Source of the DNA: Nonomuraea sediminis | GTDB taxonomy: Bacteria; Actinomycetota; Actinomycetes; Streptosporangiales; Streptosporangiaceae | Direction of reading: 5' to 3' | DNA length: 64,000 bases | Assembly: GCF_018531495.1 (NCBI RefSeq) | Contig: NZ_JAHDTI010000009.1 | Location: forward strand, 1 to 64,000 | Made by a program: the position numbers and the translations under genes | Part shown: positions 1-9,492 of the stretch, one piece after another | Numbering within the stretch: position 1 is the stretch's first letter | How the letters are laid out: each line of letters opens with the position of its first letter | The notes under the pieces: generated by a model | The model's input: only the letters and a program-made list of their open reading frames with translations | Database searches by the model: none | What the model was told of the DNA's origin: nothing

Positions 1-113
1 CGGCATCCACGTCGTCGCGAACGGCGCCGTCCCGCACGGCGGCGGCCACCAGGTCGGTGACAGCCTGCTCCAGCGCCCGGCTGCCCTCGGCGAGGGCACC
101 CGAGCGATCGGCC
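1..113 (-). pseudogene. TetR/AcrR-family regulator, C-terminal fragment (partial)
   Basis: The minus strand from 113 leftwards reads an uninterrupted peptide that starts MADRSGALAEGSRALEQ and includes VRDGAVRDDVDA, running off the left edge. The pattern of an amphipathic helix, then AAVRDGAVRDDVDA, resembles the ligand-binding C-terminal domain of TetR regulators of the SbtR-like type (family knowledge). No helix-turn-helix part is present, because the DNA upstream of 113 belongs to a transposase remnant. I infer a TetR gene cut by the insertion. The ATG at 113 is probably only an internal methionine. The piece is short, so the family call is tentative. Confidence 0.5.
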
Positions 114-117
114 ATGA

Positions 118-932
118 GCGTGGCCAAGCCAGCCCTTCACCCGCTGGTCTCTGCGCAAGCTCGTCGCCTACCTGCGCAAAGTCCACGGCCGGATCATTCG
201 CATTGGCCGCGAAACCTTACGCACCCTGCTGGCCCGTCGCGGTGTCACCTTCCAGCGCACCAGACCTGGAAGGAATCCCCCGACCCGGCCCTCGAGGCGA
301 AGCTGGACCGGATCGAGGAGGTGCTGGACCGCTTCCCGGACAGGGTTTTCGCCTTCGACGAGTTCGGCCCGCTCGGCATCCGCCCCACCCACGGCTCTGG
401 CTGGGCCGAGCAGAAGCATCCCGACCGGCTGTCGGCCACCTACCACCGCACCCACGGGGTGCGCTACTTCCACGGCTGCTACTCGGTCGGCGACGACCGC
501 CTGTGGGGCGTCAACCGGCGCAAGAAGGGCGCCGGGAACACGCTGGCCGCGCTGAAGTCGATCCGTGCCGCCCGTCCCGACGGCGCTCCGGTCTACGTGA
601 TCCTGGAGAACTTGTCCGCCCACAAGGGCGCCGACATCCGCCGCTGGGCGGCGAAGAACAAGGTCGAGTTGTGCTTCACCCCGACCTACGCCTCGTGGGC
701 CAATCCGATCGAGGCGCACTTCGGGCCGCTGAGGCAGTTCACCATCGCCAACTCCAGCCACCCCAACCACACCGTGCAGACCCGGGCCCTGCACGCCTAC
801 CTGCGGTGGCGCAACGCCAACGCCCGTCACCGCGACGTCCTGGCCGCCGAGCGCAAGGAACGCGCCCGGATCCGAAGCGAGAAAGGCATCGTCTGGTTCC
901 CTGCGCGGTCAGGTGCCGTCGTCGCCGGTTAG
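118..932 (+). pseudogene. IS630-family transposase remnant, frameshifted
   Basis: Two reading frames together give an IS630/Tc1-like DDE transposase. From 118 to about 262 one frame reads FTRWSLRKLVAYLRKVHG and RETLRTLLARRGVTFQRT, the typical helix-turn-helix/linker part. From about 265 the next frame reads TWKESPDPALEAKLDRIEE, the catalytic part with VFAFDEFGPL (first Asp), VILENLSAHKG (position normally held by the second Asp; here Glu-Asn) and TPTYASWANPIEAHF (Glu). Family members read FQRTKTWKES, so the sequence CACCAGACC at 259-267 appears to have lost one A. A stop at 115-117 closes the N-terminal frame. The extreme N-terminus is absent and the C-terminus diverges after IRSEKGI. No terminal inverted repeats were found. 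I judge it an inactive remnant that truncated both flanking genes. Confidence 0.8.
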
Positions 933-941
933 GTCCTCGGC

Positions 942-3900
942 GTGCTCCTTCCTCCACCAGAGGCCCTGTCGCATGAAGAGGCGATAGCCCAGGCACAGGA
1001 GAGAGGGCAGTCGGCTACCACCCGCTTGACGGATGCGTTCTATCCAGACAACCTCACAGACGAGGAACTGGTGGATGCCTTCAACCCCGACACCCTTCCG
1101 CCGGGCGGCGAGGAACCGCCGGAAACGAACCCACTGCCAGCGGACACCAAACCGCCGCGCGTGGTGAAGGCCACTCCCGCGGATGGCCAGACCGGCGCCC
1201 CGCTCAACGAGCCGATCAAGGCGCTGTTCAGCGAGCAGGTGACCGATGCCCACATCGTGGGCAAGGACGCGCAGCACACCGAGATGGCTGGAAATGCGGT
1301 CATGGATGAGTCGGATGGCGGCCTACTAGTCTTCACGCCGAACGCGCCTCTGGCCTCGAGCGCCACCTACACGGCGGAAGTCAGCGGTGCCAAAGACCTC
1401 GCCGGTAATCAGATGGCGCCCTATTCGTGGTCGTTCACCACGGGAGAACCCGACACCGCTCCGCCGGTCGTGACCGCGGCTGCACCGAGTCCCGACGCGG
1501 CGAATGTGCCGGTGAACACCACGGTCAAGGCAACGTTCAATGAGGCTGCATCCCAGGTGCAGCTCACTGTCAAAGATCCGGCGGGAGTCCCGGTGCAGGG
1601 GGCGCTGCAGAGTGGCGAGAGTACGACCGAATGGACGTTCACTCCGGCGTCGACGCTCTCAGCGCAGACCGCCTATCGAGTTGAACTGAGCGGCGCCAAA
1701 GACTCCTCGGGCAATGTGATGGCGCCCTATACCTGGTCATTCACGACGGGTGCGGACACACCACCGCCACCGGCGGGCCTGGTGGCCGCGTATGGCATGA
1801 ACGAAGGATCCGGCACCGGTGTGGCTGATGCCTCCGGGAAGAACAACTCCGGTACGGGTTCCGGCACCAGTTGGACGACCGGCAAGTACGGCCAGGCTCT
1901 GTCGTTCAACGGTACGTCGAGCTGGGTCACCGTCCAGGATGCCGCGTCGCTGCGCCTGACGACGGGGATGACGCTCTCGGCCTGGGTCAACCCGGCCACA
2001 GCGGCCAACTGGAGAAGCGTGCTGACCAAGGAGTTGAGCTCTGACGGCGCCTCCTACAGCCTGTATGCCGCAAACGGCGGCGGGAACCCATCCGGTTGGG
2101 TGCAAACCTCCGCCGACGTCACCTCAACGGTCGCTGGAACCTCGCCGTTGCCGGTGGGCGCGTGGAACCATCTGGCGCTCACCTACGACGGGACCGCTCT
2201 GCGGTTGTACATCAACGGCCAGCAGGTTGCCCAGACGACGCTCAGCGCGAGTCTCTATGACGACGGCAGCCCGCTGCGGATCGGCGGCAACTCCGTCTGG
2301 GGCGAGTACTTCAGCGGTCTGATCGACGAGGTACGGATCTACAACCGCGCCCAGACCGCCGCCGAAATCCAAGCCGACATGAACACCCCCATCGGCTCCG
2401 GAACTCCCAACCCTGACACCATCCCACCAACCGTCTCTTCCGTCACCCCGGCAGCCCAGACAACTGGCGTCCCAGTCACCACCACGGTGACCGCCACCTT
2501 CAGTGAAGCCGTGACCCAAGCCCAGCTCACGCTGAAGAACCCGACCGGCACGACGATCGCCGGAACCACAATCATGGACGCCGCCCAACGCGTCCTCACG
2601 TTTACCCCAGCACAGCCGCTGGCGGACACCACGGCCTACACCGCCACGGTGTCCGGCGCCAAGGACACCGCGGGTAACGTCATGACCGGAGCTCACACCT
2701 GGGCCTTCACCACCGGAGCCAAACCTCCCACGGGCCTTGTGGCGGCCTACGGCATGAACGAAACCACGGGCACCACCCGTGGGCGACTTCTCCGGCAACA
2801 ACAACACCGGAACCGCCCTGGACACCACGTGGACGACGGGCAAGTACGGCTCGGCGCTGTCGTTCAACGGCTCCTCCAGTTGGGTGACCATCCAGCACGC
2901 CGCCTCACTGCGCCTGACCAACGCGCTCACGCTCTCAGCCTGGGTACGACCCGCCACAGCAGACGCCCTCTGGCGAGCCGTTCTCATGAAAGAGCGATCC
3001 ACCGGCGGCGGCTACGGCCTGTACGCCTCCTCCGAATACAACGCCCCCGCGGGCTGGCTGGAAACCAACCAACAGGGCGGCGGACTCACCGGTGACGACC
3101 CGCTACCAGCAAACCAGTGGAGCCACCTGGCGACCACCTACGACGGCAGCACCCTCCGCCTGTACATCAACGGTGCCCTGGCCGCCCAGGCACCCATCGC
3201 CGGCGACGTCCTCGACGACGGCGGCCCGCTGCGGATCGGCGGCAACTCCGTCTGGGGCGAGTACTTCAGCGGTCTGATCGACGAGGTACGGATCTACAAC
3301 CGCGCCCAGACCGCCGCCGAAATCCAAACCGACATGAACACGCCCATCGGCACGGCAGCAGCACCACGGGCAGTTGCCCAGACATCACGCACGGACGCTC
3401 CCACGATCGAAAAGCTGACAGCGGACAGCGGATCGCTCACCCCCCGCCTGACCGCCTGGATCCCCGGTCAGCGCCGAGACAAGACCAAGATCGAGATCGA
3501 GGTCAGCAACAGGCCCACCAAGACCATCAACTCCACCAAGATCACCGAGAGGCCGGCCAAGGACGACTTGCTGATCTGGTCCGGCCAGGTCACCGCCCGG
3601 CCAGATGACTCCCGGGTGACACTGCAGGTTCCCAAGGATCGGCTAAGCAAGGGCGCCAACGTGAGATGGCGAGCCCGCATCACCGGCGGCAGTTGGACCG
3701 ACTGGCAGGACCTCAGCATTACTGCCGACGCCAGAGCACTAACCACCGCTACCACAGCCGCGTATCCTCAGCCGACGGCGGACGAGATCAAGCGAACCCT
3801 GCGGGCCGGACCACAGGGAGTGGTACCCACCCCTTCCTACAACGACTGCCGTACCAAAACACAGTGGGACGCAGGGCCGTACACCTACACAATGAACCGC

Positions 3901-4908
3901 TTCAACGTCTGCCAGGTCTCCGGCTTCATTGTGGAGTACTGGAAGGAATGGTGGAAAGGAAGTAGGCCCTTCGGCAAGAAGCTCGGGACACTTCGCGGTC
4001 ACCAGCTCACCTATCTGGACGGTAAGCTGAATAGACGCGAGTTCTACGTCCGCAAGCACTTCTACATAGACAAAGTCGAGAATGTAGATGCCTCCAAATA
4101 CGATCTCGGTGACGCCTACATCGCCTTCGCCAGCACGATGGGCTCAAAGAGTAGCGACTGCACCCGGGTGTCACCCGCAAGCGGGACAACCGTTTACAAG
4201 ACCGTGAACGCATGGAAGCAGGACACAGCGACCGAATGGCATTCGAGCGAACTGTTCACGGCCGGTCCGGGCAATGGATACCACAAGATCAGTAATTGCA
4301 CGATCAATCACTCCATCCTAAGCAAGAGCCCGGTCGACTTCGAGGAAAGCAGCACTAAGATATACGCTCTCGGCACATTCCGCTGCGACACGTCTCCGAT
4401 GGTCAAATATCACACGGGCGGTGGTTGCGTCAGTTCGGACGCTGTACCGGCGTTCACCATTAGTATGAACGACGTCAGCAGCACCGGAGTCCCATACAAG
4501 AGCATTCATCAGCACATCAAGAAGGCCCTCACTCATCCGGAGGACACCGTACCCAAGCCTGGAGGGCCGACCTTCCCGGATCTAACCGGAACGAAGTCCA
4601 TTCCCGGCGGCAGTGAAATTAAGCCCCTGCACCGCCACGGATACGAGCCCATCCAGAACGGAAACCGTAGTGCCGCCAAGACCGTCTGCGACCTGGAACT
4701 CGGCGACCGGGATGAGAAGATGCATTGTGACGAGTTCCCGTTCGCTTCGACTCTGGAAGGGGCCGCTCGCGCCAACCCGTTCTACAACTTCTCCGTCGCC
4801 TGGATAAATGGCTCGGTGAACACCTCGCACGGAACGTATCTCAATGCCTGGTACAGCAACAACAGGATGCTGAACTCTGACCCGTTCTGGATCCAGCCAC
4901 TCGACTAG
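942..4908 (+). pseudogene. Large Ig-like/LamG protein with C-terminal NucA/NucB nuclease domain; 5'-truncated and frameshifted
   Basis: Reads as one protein of about 1,320 residues across two frames. Order: N-terminal spacer; two Ig-like (Big_5/SbsA-like) domains ending WSFTTG (about residues 67-270); LamG/concanavalin-like jellyroll (about 277-480; ends DEVRIYNRAQTAAEI); third Ig-like domain (about 493-595); second LamG; a Cys-containing domain; and a C-terminal NucA/NucB-type DNase domain with CDEFPFASTLEGA, VAWINGSVN and LNAWYSNNRML. The frame breaks at 2775-2779, where ACCACCCGTGGG has one C more than ACCACCGTGGGC, which would keep GTTVGDFSG in frame. The first in-frame start (GTG 942) has no Shine-Dalgarno site or signal peptide, and a stop lies at 930-932, so the secretion signal was probably lost to the IS630 insertion. 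Such proteins are normally exported; a role as secreted nuclease or toxin is inferred. A sequencing error at the frameshift cannot be excluded. Confidence 0.72.
2269..2372 (+). repeat. 104-bp perfect direct repeat, copy 1 (copy 2 at 3224-3327)
   Basis: Both copies encode the end of a LamG domain (PLRIGGNSVWGEYFSGLIDE, then VRIYNRAQTAAEIQ). They are identical over 104 bases, at 2269-2372 and 3224-3327, although the surrounding LamG domains differ more. This points to recent domain duplication or gene conversion inside the gene. Recombination between the copies would delete the third Ig-like domain and most of the second LamG domain, and the frameshift at about 2777 lies between them. Confidence 0.9.
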
Positions 4909-4918
4909 CTCTTAATTT

Positions 4919-4950
4919 TGGCTGGACCGTCCGGCAGGTCGGTCCAGCCA
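4919..4950 (+). terminator. Hairpin between nuclease gene and candidate immunity gene
   Basis: A perfect 10-bp inverted repeat, TGGCTGGACC (4919-4928) and GGTCCAGCCA (4941-4950), encloses a 12-nt loop, 10 bases after the nuclease stop codon and 23 bases before the next start. There is no clear T-tract, which is usual in high-GC actinobacteria. It could end or attenuate transcription between the two genes, so the downstream gene may have its own promoter. Confidence 0.6.
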
Positions 4951-4972
4951 GCACGAAAGGCCACTAAAGCTC

Positions 4973-5419
4973 ATGGCAACCCTTATCGACGGGATTCTCG
5001 ATCGACGCGAGATGCAGAGGTATGTACGCGGCGTCGTGGACGCCGACCTGGACTGGGTTCTCGACGAGGTCGAACTCCCCGAGGACGAGTGGGTTCGCAC
5101 TGTGGACAACGGGATAGCGATCAACGAAACCCATAGCGAACGATGCCGCATCAAGTACGAACTATGGGATAGCTCTCCTCCCCCGCTATCCCTGTGGGAC
5201 AGCAGTCAGACTGGACGCGTCCACTTGACTTCAGGAAAGATCTTCGCCGTTAGTATCTATTCCGGCGGAGAGTCTCATGGCGACGTGTTCGATCTGGGCC
5301 GCCGGGACCACGCCTGGAACGTCAGTGTGCATCGCAAAGCCCTCCAGCACGAGGAGTTCACGGCGGACATTGTTAGCTTCACCCTACTGAAGCTGCAGTT
5401 TTGGCCTACGGCCCCGTAG
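4973..5419 (+). CDS. Small acidic protein, candidate immunity protein for the upstream nuclease
   Basis: 148 residues from ATG 4973, no signal peptide, no membrane segment. I do not recognise a family. The N-terminal half is acidic (DADLDWVLDEVELPEDEW); the C-terminal half looks like beta-strands (KIFAVSIYSGG, AWNVSVHRK, VSFTLLKLQFW). It starts 64 bases after the stop of the NucA/NucB-domain gene, in the same direction. Cytoplasmic, acidic, single-domain proteins encoded directly behind nuclease toxins are often immunity proteins (general knowledge of polymorphic toxins); here that role rests on position and composition only. A short inverted repeat, CCTACGG/CCGTAGG, spans its stop codon and could mark the transcript end. 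Unlike its neighbours, this gene is intact. Confidence 0.6.
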   Translation: MATLIDGILDRREMQRYVRGVVDADLDWVLDEVELPEDEWVRTVDNGIAINETHSERCRIKYELWDSSPPPLSLWDSSQTGRVHLTSGKIFAVSIYSGGESHGDVFDLGRRDHAWNVSVHRKALQHEEFTADIVSFTLLKLQFWPTAP

Positions 5420-5736
5420 GGGCAGGCGACCGCACACAGCCTGCTCGGCTCACTGCGCTCCGGGTCAAGCGGGCTGAAACCCGAGTTTCGCAGTCGGTGG
5501 GCACACGCCAGCCGTGAATCTGGGGGTTGACCTGCGGGAACGGGCGTGAAGAAGCATCAGGGGCGTGTGTCCACGTCTCCGGAGAACGTTTCTGCAGGTC
5601 GAGGGCTATTCGAAGGGTTGCAGGCCGCTCATCTTTGGCGGCAAGGACACCCCGGCGTCTTTGAAGATCTGGGCCTGGGTGTCGCTGAGGCGAGTGGTCT
5701 GCTGGAGCCTGTACGACTCTGCTGGTTAACTCATTC

Positions 5737-6255
5737 TCATACGGCCAGGGCTGGCCGTTCCACCAGGCGTCCAGGCGGATCAGATTGACCGCGACAGCGG
5801 AGACGATGTGTTCGAGGTGGACTTTCTTGATGCCTCGGTAGCGGGCGCGGCGCATGCCGGTGACGGTGACGGCTTGGTGGATGGTGGCCTCGATACCGCA
5901 CCGGATGGCGTATCGGTCGCGCCAGGCGGGGGTGGTCTGTTCGACGCGGGCCGCGTCGAGGGTTTCCTGGATCGCTCGTGGATGCAGGGTGAGGTGGCGG
6001 CCGCTGCGCTGGCCGCTGGTGCATAAGGCCCGGACGGGGCAGGGACGGCAGGTGCTGAGCGGGAAGGCGGCGACGATCATCGGGTGCTCTTCTGCCGGCA
6101 GGGTGTCCAGGAGGTGCTGGTCTGTCCTTGCGGGCAGGTGACCTGCCGACGGTTCCAGTCGATGGTGAAGGCGGTGCGGTCGTAGCCGTTGCGATCGATG
6201 GCCGAGGCTGCTCGGCGGCTGCTCGTACGCGTTCGAGCTGCGTAGGCCACATGGG
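5737..6255 (-). pseudogene. IS1182-family transposase remnant with several frameshifts
   Basis: On the minus strand, one frame (6080 downward) reads MIVAAFPLSTCRPCPVRALC, then RHLTLHPRAIQETLDAAR, IRCGIEATIHQAV, MRRARYRGIKKVHLEH and NLIRLDAWWNGQP. This is the typical C-terminal half of IS1182-type DDE transposases, ending with the usual RLDAWWNG. The preceding part, RNGYDRTAFTIDWNRRQVTCPQGQTS, lies in another frame near 6100-6200, so there is a frameshift at about 6080-6090. The N-terminal half is missing and the expected C-terminal end is replaced at about 5747. A further open peptide ending FKDAGVSLPPKMSGLQPFE (minus strand, stop at 5606) lies beyond the C-terminus; I could not identify it. 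No terminal inverted repeats were recognised. Inactive remnant. Confidence 0.75.
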
Positions 6256-6261
6256 CCTCAT

Positions 6262-7517
6262 CGCGAAAGCATGGCCCTAGGCAGCAGTCCCGAGAGGGAC
6301 AAATAGCACAGAGTGTCGATGGTCAAGCGCGCATGGTTGCTCGGTGATTGCTCGCGTGAACGCGATACGGCGCGGCACGCATCGGCACTGACCGGCACGA
6401 CGACGGGGAGAATCCCGCTCACAGCGACACAAAACAACACTCCACGACACCGGACGACACCAAAGGAACCGACTCATAATCAGCGGGTTCTACCGAGCTG
6501 GAAGCTCTCGGATGTCGTGAGTTTCTGTCGACCGACGGCGTGGGAGCATTGCTGCCCATTTGCGCTGCACCCCGCCGGGGGCACATCACAGATGGGCAGC
6601 TTCTTCGGGGCTGCCCTCTCTTCATGCCGCCCGAACCTGAGAGCGGTGCCCGCACCAGAAACGCATGCTTTGTCCGGCGATAATGGTCGACCCTTTGCCT
6701 CGTCTACTGTCCGAATCCGGGCCTGATCACAGGCATTTAAAAGGTGACAGGGATCAGGTGGCCCAGGTGATCGGGCCGCACCAACATGACACCGCCTCAC
6801 CACCACGCACCACCACCGAATCACATCGTCCGCCGTGCAACGCGACCGCGGACCATACCGTTGAGCACGACCGACGGCGCCCAACTGCCGACCGATGAGA
6901 CCCATCAGCAGCGACCGCCCGGTCATTCCGGGCCGACGTGCTGGAAACGGCTGTCTCATCTCGCCTGTACGGGTTTGTGTGCAGCTGCACGCCAGTGCCG
7001 CCCTTACTCGGTGGCGCCTCCGAGAAGCAATGCGCGGTGAGACGGCGGCGACGCCGTGCGGAGACCGCCGGTGCCCCGGCCCGGCGTTGGCCGTCGGATG
7101 CGGCTTGACCGTCGCCATCCAGGTGGGCGTCGATACGCCCTGTCCGGCACGGCCATCGATGCGGCGGGTGACGACCACGGGCGTGCTCGCCCGATCATGC
7201 CCACCGCATCGGCCGCGCCGGACGTGAACACGACGACCCCGGCGCTCCACGCCGTACGGCGGCGGCACAGGCAACAGGACCGTCGTGCGCCCGTGTCCAG
7301 CGATTGCCGGGGTCGTGGCTGAGCGGGACATCGCGGGGTGAGTGCTCGGAACAGGACCTCCAAAGGCACGCCCTTTTACCAGGGCGACCAGCTCCGTCAC
7401 CGGTCGCTTCGGGGACTGGGCTCAGCAACCCTGTGCTGTGCGCCACCCCGCTCCCCCTGCTTAGCGCCACACCAGCCCTCCCCAACAGCACCGAAGAGAA
7501 GAGGAACGAGACACACC
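6262..7517. other. Gene-poor stretch upstream of the integrase
   Basis: About 1.25 kb with no open frame that looks like a protein. Several frames are open only because the DNA is GC-rich, and their peptides are dominated by Arg, Pro, Ser and Thr with no motif. In pSAM2-type elements this position would hold xis and rep genes; neither is seen. The only notable structures are a small hairpin at 6287-6300 (GTCCC-GAGA-GGGAC) and the nested inverted repeat at 6551-6600. Confidence 0.6.
6551..6600. repeat. Nested inverted repeat in the gene-poor stretch
   Basis: GCTGCCCAT (6551-6559) and ATGGGCAGC (6592-6600) form a perfect 9-bp outer stem. Inside lies CCCCGCCGGGGG, which can fold again. The whole could form a stable cruciform or a structured RNA, a terminator, or a protein-binding site of the former mobile element. 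No flanking gene explains it. Confidence 0.55.
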
Positions 7518-9095
7518 ATGGCCGAGGGACGCACGTTCAAACGCTGTTCCTGCCGCGACAGCGACGGCAAGGAACTCGGGCAGAAATGCCCCAGGCTGCG
7601 CCGCTCCGACGGCGGGTGGAGCTACCGGCACGGCATCTGGAACTACCAGATCGAACTCCCGCCCGGCCCCGACGGCAAGCGGCGCGGGCCGCTGCGCCGC
7701 GGCGGCTTCGCCACCCAGGACGCAGCCAAAGACGAACTCGGCCACGTGCGCGACCTGCTCGCCCTGGCCGACCCGCGCGAGCCCGCCACCCGCACCCAGA
7801 TCGCCGACCTGATCAAACGCACGCTGGTCGAGACCGACACGCTGCCGAGCGTGGAAACAGTCCGCCGAAAGATCAGGACCGGGCAGCATCTCACCGAGGA
7901 GATGACCGTCGAGCAGTGGCTGGCGGAGTTCCTCAACCGCAAGCGGAAGATCGAGGAGACCACCCGCCGCTCCTACGAAGGCCACATCCGCCTCTACCTG
8001 ACGCCGTATCTGGGGCGGCTGCGGTTGGATCAACTCAAGGTCAGCGACATCGCGTTGATGTTCGAACACATCGAGGAGTTCAACGACACCATCGCCGAAC
8101 GCCGCACCCATCCGGACCCGCAGGTGCGGGCGAGCGTCAAATATCGGCGGCCGATCAGCGTCACGACGATGCACAACATCCGCGCCACCCTGCGGCACGC
8201 GTTGAACATGGCCATGCGCCAGGATCGACTGATCGACTTCAACCCCGCCGCCGTGCTGGAGATGCCGGCCAAGACCCGGCCCAGACCGCTGGTATGGACC
8301 GACGACCGAGTCCGCGCCTGGCAAGAAGACTTCCACACCTACCGGCAAGCGGAAACGCAACGCCGGAGCGGGCGGCGGGTCGACCCGATCGACGCCTACA
8401 CCAGCGTGCCGCGCCCCTCCCCCGTCATGGTGTGGACGCCCGCGCAGACCCGCCTGTTCCTCGAAGAAGCACGACGACATCGCCTCTTCGCCCTGTATCA
8501 GCTGATCACGCTGCGCGGACTACGCCGGGGCGAAGCCTGCGGGCTGCGCTGGAAAGAGATCGACCTCGACGCCCGCACCCTGACGGTGAACTGGCAACTC
8601 GTGCAACTGGCCTGGCAGGTCCACGAGGGCACCCCGAAAACTGACGCCTCCGTCCGCACCATCGCCCTGGACACCGACACCACCCAAGCGCTACGCCTCC
8701 ACCGACAGCAGCAACTCCAGGAACGCCTCGCGATGGGCGAGGCGTGGACCGACAGCGGTTTCGTCTTCACCCAGCCCGACGGCAGCCGCCTGCATCCCCA
8801 GCACGTCTCCGACCAATTCCTCTGGCTGGCCTACCTGGCCGGGCTACCGCCCGTCCGACTCCACGACCTCCGCCATGGCGCAGCCTCGCTGATGCTGGTG
8901 GCCGGGGTGGAGATGAAGGTGGTGCAGGAAACGCTGGGACATACCTCCAGCGCCTTCACCGCCGACACCTACACCTCCGTCTACCCGCAGGTAGCCATAG
9001 CGGCCGCCGAGAAGACCGCAGCCTTGCTGTTCGGCGAACAAGATCAGGACGCGTCCGGGAAACTCATCTCACTGAGAAGCCGACAGTCGGATTAA
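7518..9095 (+). CDS. int: Site-specific tyrosine recombinase (pSAM2/AICE-type integrase)
   Basis: 525 residues from ATG 7518. The frame is open for 60 codons upstream, but that part is Ser/Pro-rich and unlike integrases, whereas MAEGRTFKRCSCRDSDGKEL begins like actinomycete integrative-element integrases, and AGAGAAGAGGAACGAG just upstream may supply a ribosome site. Domains: Cys-containing N-terminal region (about 9-25), SAM-like core-binding domain (about 135-250), catalytic domain (about 300-500). Catalytic residues are visible: Arg in LRGLRRGEACGL, HDLRHG (His-x-x-Arg), LGHTSSAF (His) and the Tyr nucleophile in ADTYTSV. It would integrate or excise DNA at an att site. Its 3' end is 193 bases from the 3' end of tRNA-Arg, the usual layout of such elements, with the att core inside the tRNA. 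No xis gene or rep gene accompanies it, so mobility is doubtful. Confidence 0.9.
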   Translation: MAEGRTFKRCSCRDSDGKELGQKCPRLRRSDGGWSYRHGIWNYQIELPPGPDGKRRGPLRRGGFATQDAAKDELGHVRDLLALADPREPATRTQIADLIKRTLVETDTLPSVETVRRKIRTGQHLTEEMTVEQWLAEFLNRKRKIEETTRRSYEGHIRLYLTPYLGRLRLDQLKVSDIALMFEHIEEFNDTIAERRTHPDPQVRASVKYRRPISVTTMHNIRATLRHALNMAMRQDRLIDFNPAAVLEMPAKTRPRPLVWTDDRVRAWQEDFHTYRQAETQRRSGRRVDPIDAYTSVPRPSPVMVWTPAQTRLFLEEARRHRLFALYQLITLRGLRRGEACGLRWKEIDLDARTLTVNWQLVQLAWQVHEGTPKTDASVRTIALDTDTTQALRLHRQQQLQERLAMGEAWTDSGFVFTQPDGSRLHPQHVSDQFLWLAYLAGLPPVRLHDLRHGAASLMLVAGVEMKVVQETLGHTSSAFTADTYTSVYPQVAIAAAEKTAALLFGEQDQDASGKLISLRSRQSD

Positions 9096-9288
9096 GCATC
9101 CGGCCCCGCACTCGCCGCATGCTCGCGGCGAGGCGGGGCCGCTGCTCTTCCCGCAGCAGCCGGGGACGGGGAATCGATCGTGTGTGCGGGGTTGGTGCGC
9201 GCGAGCACGTAGGGAGCACGCAAGCGCTAGACGAAAATTCTAGAACGCATCCGATCCCGCATAACCGCAGGTCAGACCATGATCAAAG

Positions 9289-9362
9289 CGCGCCCTGCAG
9301 GATTCGAACCTGCGACCGTCGGATTAGAAGTCCGATGCTCTATCCAGCTGAGCTAAGGGCGC
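9289..9362 (-). tRNA. tRNA-Arg (anticodon TCT)
   Basis: A cloverleaf can be drawn on the minus strand: acceptor GCGCCCT/AGGGCGC (7 bp), D arm AGCTCAGCTGGATAGAGC, anticodon stem and loop CGGACTTCTAATCCG with anticodon TCT, and T arm CGCAGGTTCGAATCCTGCA. The CCA end is not encoded. It reads AGA codons, which are rare in high-GC genomes. The 3' end faces the integrase gene, so this is the likely attachment site of the element that carried int. I found no second copy of the tRNA 3' end at lower coordinates, so the other attachment site probably lies outside the window or is lost. Confidence 0.95.
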
Positions 9363-9492
9363 TCCCGCCTTATTGTGCATGATCTGGCGGTGTGTCATGC
9401 ACACGTTTTCGTCGTGTCAGGTCCGGAGGGGGGTCGACCAGGGAGATAAAGGGTGGGCGATCTTCTGGGGGATGGGGCTAAGCTCTGGGTGC

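Noticed and set aside
168..830. Long open frame antisense to the IS630 remnant
   Set aside because: It mirrors the transposase in a GC-rich region; the peptide is Val/Gly/Arg-rich without motifs. The sense strand carries recognisable transposase sequence.
6480..7400. 306-residue open frame on the minus strand before the integrase
   Set aside because: Composition is Arg/Pro/Thr-rich, with no domain or ribosome site; other frames in this stretch are equally open.
1..9288. Second attachment site matching the tRNA-Arg 3' end
   Set aside because: Reading through the region I found no repeat of the tRNA 3' segment; it may lie outside the window.
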